Shown piece by piece: positions 1 to 5,950 of a stretch of 18,422 nt of DNA (its first letter is position 1; the number at the start of each line of letters is the position of its first letter). Both the position numbers and the translations under genes were made by a program. A model generated the notes under the pieces. That model did no database searches, was not told the DNA's origin, and saw nothing but the letters and a program-made list of their open reading frames with translations. The stretch comes from DASVDK01 sp036562265 [NCBI: Thermodesulfobacteriota bacterium] (GTDB taxonomy: Bacteria > DASVDK01): positions 1 to 18,422 of the forward strand of contig DATCKS010000363.1 in NCBI GenBank assembly GCA_036562265.1. Direction: 5' to 3'.

Positions 1-1
1 G

Positions 2-100
2 TGCAAGTCGCGGCTCGAGAAGGAGATCGGCTCCCGCAAGCGGTTCGACGAGGAGTCGACGTACCGCGACCTCGCGATGAGCGACGACGACGACGAGTAG
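2..100 (+). CDS. C-terminal end of an unrecognised protein (partial)
   Basis: The window opens inside a plus-strand reading frame that ends with TAG at 98-100. The visible 32 residues are charged: a Lys/Arg/Glu-rich stretch beginning CKSRLEKEIGSRKRF, then a very acidic tail ending MSDDDDE. Codon third positions are GC-rich as in the neighbouring genes, and the frame closes just before a hairpin at 130-160, so I read it as the true 3' end of a gene that starts outside the window. One Cys is visible, but no domain can be named from so little. The overlapping frame 1 (1-309) is Arg/Pro-rich and looks like a shadow. Confidence 0.5.
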   Translation, partial: CKSRLEKEIGSRKRFDEESTYRDLAMSDDDDE

Positions 101-129
101 GCTCGCACCCGGCGCCCACGGCGCTCACG

Positions 130-160
130 AGGGGCCGGCTCCCGGCGGGGGCCGGCCCCT
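130..160 (+). terminator. GC-rich hairpin, possible terminator of the partial gene
   Basis: A perfect 10-bp stem (aggggccggc at 130-139 pairing with gccggcccct at 151-160) encloses an 11-nt loop, 30 bases after the TAG of the upstream gene. Only a short T run (gtttc) follows, so it is not a textbook rho-independent terminator. It lies between that gene and the converging speE, where a terminator would be expected. The rest of 101-298 holds no feature I can support. Confidence 0.4.
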
Positions 161-298
161 ACGTGTTTCGGCGTCCAGCGAGGATGCCGCGCAGGCGGCG
201 CCCCCTGCCGCTCCGCCTCCTGCCGTCCGGATCGGGCGAGACCGGGCCTCGAAGCCGAGTCGGACCGTCCGATCCCGCAGTCCATCTCCCCGAGACGG

Positions 299-1219
299 CT
301 ACTTCTTGAAGAGCAGCGGCTCGTTGTCGCGGATGATGCGCCCCTGCGTGCTGAGCGCCTCGCGCATGTAGCGAGGCAGGTGGAAGAGGCCGGCGTTGGT
401 CTCGCCGTCGAACCAGCGCATGGGGCCATCGATCCGGTTCTTGACGCGGGTGTCGACCTCCTGGATCGAAAGCTGGCGCGGGTCGGGCCCCTTCGTGGCG
501 AGGGCGAAGGTCCAGGGAAGGCCGAAGCTCGACACCTGGGCGATGAAGGGGCGCACGATCGGGAACGCCGTCCGCAGCGTGGCGACGACCGAGGCGAGGT
601 TGAAGAGCATGTGCGGAGCCGCCGTGCCGGCCTGCAGCGCGATCACGCCGTGCTCGGTGAGCCGGTCGCGGACGACCTGGTAGAACTCCGTTGTGTAGAG
701 GAGGTACGCCGGCCCCTCCTCGATCGGGTCCGGCAGATCGATGACGATGGCGTCGAAGGTCTCGCTCGTCTGCTCGAGGTACTTGCGCGCGTCCTCGAAG
801 CGCAGCTCCGCGCGCGGGTCCTCGAAGGCGCCGGCCGCGTAGCTCGGCAGGTGCCGCCGGCAGGCGAAGACGACCTCCTCGTCGATGTCCACCATCAGCG
901 CCCGCTTCACGGTCCGGTGCCGGAGCGCCTCCCGGAGGGTCGCCCCCTCGCCGCCCCCCACGACCATGATCCGCTCGGGGCCGGTCGGGTGGGCGATGAA
1001 GGCGGGATGGATGATCGCCTCGTGGTAGATGAACTCGTCCGTCTCGCTGGACTGCAGCTTGCCGTCCAGGATGAGCGCCTTGCCGTACGAGCCGGTCAAG
1101 ACGATGTCCAGCTCCTGGAACTTCGTTTTGGCGTGGTAGATCGTCTCGACGATCGAGTGGCCGTGCAGCTCGTCGGCGCTCAGATACTCAAAGAACCACT
1201 TCGAGGTCCGCGGACTCAT
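299..1219 (-). CDS. speE: Spermidine/thermospermine synthase-type aminopropyltransferase
   Basis: This 306-residue cytosolic enzyme transfers the aminopropyl group of decarboxylated SAM to a polyamine. The N-terminal beta domain contains DGKLQSSETDEFIYHE (residues 52-67), the family's substrate-pocket segment. The Rossmann methyltransferase-like fold follows, with GGGEG at 88-92, DID at 111-113 for the nucleoside, and the catalytic-loop motif DLPDP at 161-165. The length is normal. The wording of the motifs (LQS before the DEF segment, DLxDP followed by GPAYLLYT) is closer to plant ACL5-type thermospermine synthases than to E. coli SpeE, so the acceptor could be spermidine rather than putrescine. 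The ATG at 1219 lies inside the 3' end of speD (32-base overlap), implying translational coupling. The family call is secure; the exact product is not. Confidence 0.93.
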   Translation of the reverse strand: MSPRTSKWFFEYLSADELHGHSIVETIYHAKTKFQELDIVLTGSYGKALILDGKLQSSETDEFIYHEAIIHPAFIAHPTGPERIMVVGGGEGATLREALRHRTVKRALMVDIDEEVVFACRRHLPSYAAGAFEDPRAELRFEDARKYLEQTSETFDAIVIDLPDPIEEGPAYLLYTTEFYQVVRDRLTEHGVIALQAGTAAPHMLFNLASVVATLRTAFPIVRPFIAQVSSFGLPWTFALATKGPDPRQLSIQEVDTRVKNRIDGPMRWFDGETNAGLFHLPRYMREALSTQGRIIRDNEPLLFKK

Positions 1220-1634
1220 AGAGACCCACCCCTGCAGTCACGGGAGCTGGCGCCGGCTTGTGCGGGAGCTTCTCGTTGCGCTCGGCGTTGATGATGCCGC
1301 GCTTCATCTCGACCAGACTCGGGTTCTGGCTCTCGAAGGCGCGGATGAGCGATTCGGCGGCTAGTTCGGGTTGCAGGAGATCGCCGCACGTGAAGATGTC
1401 CACCGCCGCGTAGCCGTACTCGGGCCAGGTGTGAATGGAGAGATGGGACTCCGCGATGATCACCATGCCGGAGATCCCGAACGGATTGAACTCGTGGAAG
1501 GAGATGTCGACGATCGTCGCCTTGGCGTCACGAGCGGCGGCGACCATCGCGGACTTGACGTACTCGAGGTCCTTGATCGACTCAGCGTTGCAGTCACGGA
1601 GTTCGAGCAGGAGGTGAGTCCCGAGTGCGTTCAA
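1188..1634 (-). CDS. speD: S-adenosylmethionine decarboxylase proenzyme, bacterial class 1B
   Basis: SpeD (148 aa) decarboxylates SAM to supply the aminopropyl donor for SpeE. It self-cleaves to create a pyruvoyl group. The processing site is plain: ESHLSIHTWPEYGY, with Glu62-Ser63 as the cleavage pair, His68 and Cys83, the same numbering as the characterised Thermotoga maritima enzyme. The start is TTG at 1634, chosen because an AGGAGGG Shine-Dalgarno (1649-1643) sits 8 bases upstream and because the N-terminus (NALGTHLLLEL) then aligns with the family. An ATG five bases upstream opens only a two-codon frame (Met-Asp-stop) whose UGA overlaps the TTG. The C-terminal roughly 20 residues extend past the usual family end and overlap speE. 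Confidence 0.94.
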   Translation of the reverse strand: MNALGTHLLLELRDCNAESIKDLEYVKSAMVAAARDAKATIVDISFHEFNPFGISGMVIIAESHLSIHTWPEYGYAAVDIFTCGDLLQPELAAESLIRAFESQNPSLVEMKRGIINAERNEKLPHKPAPAPVTAGVGLYESADLEVVL

Positions 1635-1656
1635 TCCATCTGCCCTCCTATCCGCC

Positions 1657-1693
1657 AGCCTCTACCCGACTTCGCCGGGCAGAGCCAGAGGCT
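1657..1693 (-). promoter_or_regulatory. Structured leader hairpin upstream of speD
   Basis: On the minus-strand transcript, AGCCTCT (1693-1687) pairs perfectly with AGAGGCT (1663-1657). Nested inside is a second stem, CCCGGC-GAA-GTCGGG (1679-1665), which closes through a G.U wobble on this strand only (A.C on the opposite strand). The element ends 7 bases before the speD Shine-Dalgarno, so it could influence initiation. I do not recognise it as a known riboswitch class. Confidence 0.35.
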
Positions 1694-1822
1694 CCTTGGC
1701 GTGGGGCCCTTAAGCGTCGCCGCGCCCTAGCTGCGCCGCGACCGCGTTCGGCTCCCGACGGCAATGAGCCCGGAGGCGCTCGCAAGACACTCCGCGAGGC
1801 TCTCCGGGCCGGGTTTCGCATG

Positions 1823-1852
1823 CATATAAACAGACCCCCCCCCGCGCTGCAA
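1823..1852 (-). promoter_or_regulatory. Candidate sigma70-type promoter for speDE with a G9 spacer tract
   Basis: On the minus strand TTGCAG (1852-1847) and TATATG (1828-1823) are separated by 18 bases; TTTATA at 1830-1825 with a 16-base spacer is an alternative -10. The spacer contains nine consecutive G (C at 1835-1843 on the plus strand). An A7 tract lies about 26 bases upstream of the -35 (1884-1878). Transcription from here would give a leader of roughly 180 bases. The rest of 1635-1896 holds nothing else I can support apart from the speD leader hairpin. Confidence 0.35.
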
Positions 1853-1896
1853 GTGAAAACTGCCACGCGGTCGGGTCTTTTTTTCGGGGACGCCGG

Positions 1897-2937
1897 CTAG
1901 CGCAGCGCGCGGCCGTGTCGAGGCGGGCTCCGGCGCTCGGCGGCGCGCCGCCGCTGGTAGCGGTCGACGTTCCGCTCGTGCTCGGCGAGCGTCGTGGCGA
2001 AGACGTGCGTCCCGTCGTTCCGGGAGACGAAGTAGAGGTACGGCACGGGAGCGGGCCGCACCGTCGCCTCCAGGGCCGCCCGGCCGGGGTTCGCGATCGG
2101 ACCGGGCGGCAGCCCGCGGATCCGGTAGGTGTTGTAGGGCGTCCAGGTCAGGAGGTCGGTCTTGCGGATGTTGCCGTCGAAGTCCTGGATGCCGTAGATC
2201 ACGGTGGGGTCGCTCTGGAGCGGCATCCGCCGCTTGAGCCGGTTGCGGAAGACCGCGGCGACGAGAGGTCGCTCGTGCGGCAGCCCCGTCTCCTTCTCCA
2301 CGATCGAGGCGAGCGTCACCAGCTCGTGCTCGGAGAAGCCCTGCGCTTCGGCCTCGGCGAGCAGCTCGGCCGAGACGTTCGCCCGGTACTGGGCGACCAT
2401 GGCGCGCAGGATCTGGTCCGGCGAGAGGCCGCGGACGAACCGGTACGTATCGGGGAACAGGTAGCCTTCGAGGCGATCGGCCGGAACGCCGAGGCTCCTG
2501 GCGAAGGCCGGATCCTCGGCGCGCGCGAGGAACGCGTCGGCGTCGACGAGCCGCTCGGCCGCGAGCAGCGCGGCGATCTCGCGCACCGTCCAGCCCTCGG
2601 GGATCGTCACCTGGTGCTGGCGCACCTCGCCGCGGACGAGGCGGCGGAGGACGTCGCGCGCGGAGGCGTCCGACGGGAACTCGTACTCGCCCGCCTTGAC
2701 CCGGCCGGCGGCGCCGCTCAGGCGGGCGTACCAGGCGAGGAGCCGGCCGTCGCGGACGACGCCGGCCGCCTCGAGGTCGCGGGCGACCGCGGCGAACGGC
2801 CGCCCGGGCGGGACCTCGACCACCCGCGTGGCGCCGGCCGGGCCGGCCGGGGACGACAGCGCGAGGTGCCCGTAGACGGCGGCACCCGCCGCGGCGAGGA
2901 GGGCGAGCAGGACGGTGAGCAGGGCGGCTCGGCGCAT
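1897..2937 (-). CDS. mltG: Endolytic murein transglycosylase
   Basis: MltG is an inner-membrane lytic transglycosylase that cuts nascent glycan strands and so sets their length. The 346-residue reading from the ATG at 2937 begins MRRAALLTVLLALLAAAG, a signal anchor with the active domain outside. A LysM-like region follows, then the YceG signatures: LEGYLFPDTY (156-165), ASIVEKETG with the presumed catalytic Glu214 (E218 in E. coli), SDPTVIYG (242-249), TPYNTY (266-271) and GLPPGPIANPG. A GTG at 3033, three bases after the ruvX stop, would add 32 Arg/Pro-rich residues before the anchor. I prefer the ATG because it places the membrane segment at the N-terminus. The frame is certain; the start is not. 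Adjacency to ruvX is common in bacteria and suggests co-transcription. Confidence 0.92.
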   Translation of the reverse strand: MRRAALLTVLLALLAAAGAAVYGHLALSSPAGPAGATRVVEVPPGRPFAAVARDLEAAGVVRDGRLLAWYARLSGAAGRVKAGEYEFPSDASARDVLRRLVRGEVRQHQVTIPEGWTVREIAALLAAERLVDADAFLARAEDPAFARSLGVPADRLEGYLFPDTYRFVRGLSPDQILRAMVAQYRANVSAELLAEAEAQGFSEHELVTLASIVEKETGLPHERPLVAAVFRNRLKRRMPLQSDPTVIYGIQDFDGNIRKTDLLTWTPYNTYRIRGLPPGPIANPGRAALEATVRPAPVPYLYFVSRNDGTHVFATTLAEHERNVDRYQRRRAAERRSPPRHGRALR

Positions 2938-3036
2938 AGGACGGCAACCTCTCATCCCGGTCACGGGTGTCGCGGCCCGGAGACCACGACGCGGGCGCCC
3001 GGGCGGCGTCGTCCGGGCCGCCCGGCGCTCCACCGG

Positions 3037-3492
3037 CTAGTCCGGCTCGTCGGCCGGCCGCTGCCGCGAGGCCCGGATGGACGCCTGACGGTCAAGGTAG
3101 CCCTGCAGGATGAGCGCCGCGGCGACGGTGTCCACGACCGCCTTGCGCTTGCGCCGCGGGACGTCGCCCTCGAGGAGGGCCCGGTCGGCCGCGACGGTGG
3201 AGAGCCGCTCGTCCCAGGTGACCACCGGGAGCCCGAGGGCGTTCTTGACCGCCTCGGCGAACTCGAGCACCGAGGCGGCCTGCGGGCCGAGCGTCCCGTT
3301 CATGTTCTTCGGCAGGCCGATCACGATGCGCTCGACGTCCCACTCGGCGACGAGGCGGCGAAGCGCGTCGAGGTCGGCCGCGAGGCCGCGGCGGGCGAGG
3401 GTCGAGAGCCCCTGGGCGGTCCAGCCGAGCTCGTCGCTCACGGCGACGCCGATCGTCTTCGTCCCGACGTCGAGCCCCAGTGTTCGTCCCAT
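3037..3492 (-). CDS. ruvX: Holliday-junction-resolvase-like protein / pre-16S rRNA nuclease YqgF
   Basis: This 151-aa RNase H-fold protein has the YqgF family pattern: GLDVGTKTIGVAVSD near the N-terminus (first acidic residue), GLPKNMNGT in the middle, DERLST, and DTVAAALILQGYL near the C-terminus (last acidic residue). In E. coli YqgF is essential and takes part in maturing the 5' end of 16S rRNA; a recombination role is also proposed for the family. The ATG at 3492 follows GGAG by 8 bases and gives the normal family length, although the frame is open further upstream. A TTGACT-N17-TAGCTT promoter candidate lies just ahead. It appears to be the first gene of a ruvX-mltG unit. Confidence 0.93.
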   Translation of the reverse strand: MGRTLGLDVGTKTIGVAVSDELGWTAQGLSTLARRGLAADLDALRRLVAEWDVERIVIGLPKNMNGTLGPQAASVLEFAEAVKNALGLPVVTWDERLSTVAADRALLEGDVPRRKRKAVVDTVAAALILQGYLDRQASIRASRQRPADEPD

Positions 3493-3514
3493 GATCGCGT
3501 CTCCGAAACCCCTC

Positions 3515-3543
3515 AAGCTAGGGCGGTCGGCTTGCCGAGTCAA
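3515..3543 (-). promoter_or_regulatory. Candidate promoter for ruvX-mltG
   Basis: On the minus strand TTGACT (3543-3538) and TAGCTT (3520-3515) are spaced by 17 bases. The start of transcription would fall near 3508, giving a leader of about 16 bases that contains the GGAG of ruvX. It is back to back with the plus-strand promoter at 3562-3591. The -10 matches the consensus at only three positions. Confidence 0.4.
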
Positions 3544-3561
3544 GCGGGGCCGACGAGGCTG

Positions 3562-3591
3562 TTGACAGCCGCCGCGCCGCGAGAGTAGAGT
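3562..3591 (+). promoter_or_regulatory. Candidate promoter for the short HEAT-repeat gene
   Basis: A perfect -35 TTGACA (3562-3567) is followed after 18 bases by TAGAGT (3586-3591, 4 of 6 consensus). The predicted start near 3598 lies just upstream of the GGAGG at 3602-3606 and the ATG at 3616. Confidence 0.5.
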
Positions 3592-3615
3592 CCCGCCCCT
3601 CGGAGGAACCGACCC

Positions 3616-4206
3616 ATGGGCGCGCTCCCCGATGCCGGAACCCGGCCGGCTTCCCCCCGCCACCAGGCGCTCGTTGCCCGGATGAAGGACCCCGACGCCG
3701 ACGTCCGGGCGGCCGCCGCCTCGGCCCTCGAGCGGATCGAGGCGCGGGCGACGCTCGACCGCCTCGTCGCGACGTTCGACTCGAGCGACCCCCAGATGCA
3801 GCTCAAGATCGTCTTCGGTCTGAAGAGCCTCAACGACGAACGGGCGCTCGAGCCGCTCGTGCGGGCCTTGCGCGCGAAGTCGGACGAGGTGCGCGCGTCG
3901 GCCGCGCGGGTCCTCGGTGACCTCGCGCACCCGCGCACCATCGGGCCGCTCGTCGAGGCGCTCGACGACCCGAGCCTGCCGGTGCGCGCGGTGGCCGCCG
4001 AGGCGCTCGGCCGCTTCCGCGACCGCCGGCTCACCGATCCGCTGGTGGCCTGCCTCGACACCACGGACGAACACCTGCTCGACGCCGTGCTCGGCGCGCT
4101 CGGCGCCATCGCCGATCCGCGAGCGGAAGCCGCCATCCTGCCGTTCCTCGACCATCCCTCGCCCAGGATCCGCGCCCGGGCCTGCTGGGCCATCGGCAAC
4201 CTCTAG
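3616..4206 (+). CDS. Small HEAT-repeat (PBS-lyase-like) protein
   Basis: This 196-residue protein consists almost wholly of about five to six HEAT-like repeats of roughly 31 residues, with recurring patterns such as DPDADVRAAAASALERI, KSDEVRASAARVLGDL and DPSLPVRAVAAEALGRF. Such alpha-solenoids act as scaffolds or, in some families, bind lyase or redox partners; no catalytic residues are visible. There is no signal peptide or membrane segment, so it should be cytosolic. The start is well supported by GGAGG at 3602-3606 with a 9-base spacer. The gene ends 4 bases before the stop of a second HEAT-repeat gene on the opposite strand. The specific function is unknown. Confidence 0.85.
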   Translation: MGALPDAGTRPASPRHQALVARMKDPDADVRAAAASALERIEARATLDRLVATFDSSDPQMQLKIVFGLKSLNDERALEPLVRALRAKSDEVRASAARVLGDLAHPRTIGPLVEALDDPSLPVRAVAAEALGRFRDRRLTDPLVACLDTTDEHLLDAVLGALGAIADPRAEAAILPFLDHPSPRIRARACWAIGNL

Positions 4207-4210
4207 TGAC

Positions 4211-5890
4211 CTAGCCCAGCGTCGCGGCGAGTTCGCGGCAGCGCTCGCCGACGGCGCCTCGATCCTCGGCCGCGGCCCGCAGGAGGCGCCGCGCCTCGGG
4301 GCTGCCGACCGCGGCCAGCGCCTCGGCCGCGGCGATGCGGACGACCGGCGGCTCCGCGCGGCCGAAGAGCCGCCGGAGCAGGCCGGGCGGCTCGAGCAGC
4401 GTGCCCAGCGCCTCGACCGCCTGCGCCCCGCCGACCAGCCCGAGAGCCTCGATGGCGTGGCGCCGCACCTCGGCGTTGGCGGGGCGGCGGTTGGCGCCGA
4501 CCGGCTTGCCGCGGGCGATCGCCTCGAGCGTCGGCAGCGCGGACGCCTCGCGCCAGGCGCCGACGGCGAGGATCGCGTGCACCTGGATCTCCGGGTCGTC
4601 GCTTGTCAGGCAGCCGACGACCTCGCCCCGCGCCCGGGGCCCGCCGATCTTCGAGAGCGCCTGCACGGCCGCGCGCCGGACGCGGATGTCCTCGTGCGCG
4701 AGTAGCGCCGTGAGCGCCGGCACCGAGCCGCGGCTCCGGAGTTCTCCGAGGAGCGTCGCCATGTTCCGCACGACGAACCACCGGGAGTCGCGGAGCCTCA
4801 GCTCCAGCTCCGGCACGGCGCTTTCGCCGAAGAGCGTGATGACCTGCGAGAGCGCCCGCCGGGCCGCCCGGTCCTCGCCGGTGCTGAGCGCGTCGAGGAG
4901 CGCGCCGAGCGCGCGCGCGCCGAGGCGGGTGAGCGCCCGGCCCAGCACCTCGCGCTCGCCGCGCGCCTCGCGCGAGCCGACCCGCTCGACGAGCCAGGTG
5001 AGGAGCGGCTCGTCGATCAGCTCGGCGAGGAGCGCGTCGGCCATCTGCTGCTGCGCCGCGCCGCGCCGACCGGTGCTGCCGCCGGCGTGCTGGCCGAGCA
5101 CCGCGATGGCCGGCAGGAGCGTGTCGAACGGGGCCGTGTTGCGCAGCTCGAGGGCCGTCCACCGGAGCTTCTCGATGGTCTGCTGGTAGGCGACGCCGTC
5201 GGTCTCGCGATCGAGCCTGGCGAGCAGCGCGAGGAGCTGCTGCTCGGCCGTCATCCGCTCCGGCTCGGGAGCCGGGGCGGCCTCCTGCGAGGCGCCCGCG
5301 TCCCCGACGGCGTCGCCGGTCTCGCCGGTCTCGCCGGTCTCGCCGGCCTCGGCCTGTGGCGGCGTCCAGGTCGTGCGCGGCTCGGCGCGCTCGGCCGACG
5401 CCCGCTCGAGCTTCGCGAGGATCGCGTCGAGGTCGGCCTGGTTGGCCCAGATCGCCCGGACGCCGGCCTCGGCGAGACAGGCCTCGAAGCCGCCGTCGCG
5501 GGCGAGGTCCTCCGGATCGACGGTGAGGAGGTGAAGCAGGTGGCCGAGCTCGTCGGCCGTCGCCCCGCGGCGCAGGTAGAGGCGGCTCACGCGCCGCACG
5601 ACGCACTCGTGGGCGAGGTCGGCCACACCGGGCACCTGCCCGCCGACGAGCCTGCCGTTCTCGGTGAAGCCGCGGCGGCCGACGCCCAGCTCGACCGGCT
5701 CGGTGGAGTCGGCGTCGCGGCCGGCCTGGAACCGCTCGTGCGCCTCGCGCACCTTCTCGTTCGCGACGCGCAGCGCCGGGTGCGCGGGCGGGTAGAAGAG
5801 CGTCGCCTTGTAGGCGCGCGCCAGCTCGCCGAGGAAGCCCTCGAGGAGCGGGTCGACGGTCGAACCACCCGAATGCTCGGTCCGGCGCAT
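4211..5890 (-). CDS. Large HEAT-repeat protein with an N-terminal domain of unknown function
   Basis: I read a 559-residue protein from the ATG at 5890. Residues 1 to about 170 form an N-terminal domain (KATLFYPPAHPALRVANEKV; GRRGFTENGRLVGG) that I do not recognise. A low-complexity linker with GETGETGETGD and Pro/Ala/Glu-rich sequence follows. The rest is helical and includes clear HEAT repeats, for example RDSRWFVVRNMATLLGEL, HEDIRVRRAAVQALSKIGG and EVRRHAIEALGLVGG. No signal peptide or membrane span is visible. The open frame continues upstream of 5890 into radA territory, but that part is Arg/Gly-rich shadow sequence. The ATG has no Shine-Dalgarno and sits about 10 bases from a -10 box, so the mRNA may be leaderless. 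A role as a sensory or scaffold protein would be a guess. Confidence 0.83.
   Translation of the reverse strand: MRRTEHSGGSTVDPLLEGFLGELARAYKATLFYPPAHPALRVANEKVREAHERFQAGRDADSTEPVELGVGRRGFTENGRLVGGQVPGVADLAHECVVRRVSRLYLRRGATADELGHLLHLLTVDPEDLARDGGFEACLAEAGVRAIWANQADLDAILAKLERASAERAEPRTTWTPPQAEAGETGETGETGDAVGDAGASQEAAPAPEPERMTAEQQLLALLARLDRETDGVAYQQTIEKLRWTALELRNTAPFDTLLPAIAVLGQHAGGSTGRRGAAQQQMADALLAELIDEPLLTWLVERVGSREARGEREVLGRALTRLGARALGALLDALSTGEDRAARRALSQVITLFGESAVPELELRLRDSRWFVVRNMATLLGELRSRGSVPALTALLAHEDIRVRRAAVQALSKIGGPRARGEVVGCLTSDDPEIQVHAILAVGAWREASALPTLEAIARGKPVGANRRPANAEVRRHAIEALGLVGGAQAVEALGTLLEPPGLLRRLFGRAEPPVVRIAAAEALAAVGSPEARRLLRAAAEDRGAVGERCRELAATLG
5313..5348 (-). repeat. 9-bp tandem repeat within the HEAT gene linker
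   Basis: Four consecutive 9-base units (tcgccggtc on the plus strand, the last ending gcc) encode repeated Gly-Glu-Thr triplets in the interdomain linker. The unit length keeps the frame, so copy-number changes would alter linker length only. Confidence 0.8.
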
Positions 5891-5900
5891 GAGGCGGCGG

Positions 5901-5929
5901 AGTCTACTCGTGGCCGCATGCCTTGTCAA
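5901..5929 (-). promoter_or_regulatory. Promoter of the large HEAT gene, likely leaderless
   Basis: On the minus strand a perfect TTGACA (5929-5924) is followed after 17 bases by TAGACT (5906-5901). The expected transcription start, about 5895-5894, is only 4 to 5 bases before the ATG at 5890, and no ribosome-binding site exists. Confidence 0.5.
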
Positions 5930-5935
5930 CCGCGG

Positions 5936-5941
5936 TAGAAT
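5936..5941 (+). promoter_or_regulatory. -10 box of radA, likely leaderless
   Basis: TAGAAT matches five of six consensus positions and ends 9 bases before the radA ATG, so transcription would begin about 3 bases before the start codon. No convincing -35 is visible at 16-18 bases upstream, and there is no Shine-Dalgarno. The box lies directly next to the divergent -35 at 5924-5929. Confidence 0.4.
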
Positions 5942-5950
5942 CGCCCAACT

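Noticed and set aside
380-1291. Plus-strand frame of 303 codons opposite speE
   Set aside because: It is Arg/Val/Asp/Leu-rich shadow sequence; speE and speD on the minus strand have intact catalytic motifs.
1915-3588. Long plus-strand open frame (557 codons) opposite mltG and ruvX
   Set aside because: Composition is Arg/Gly/Asp-rich with no domain; the antisense frames encode clear MltG and RuvX. High GC removes stop codons and creates such shadows.
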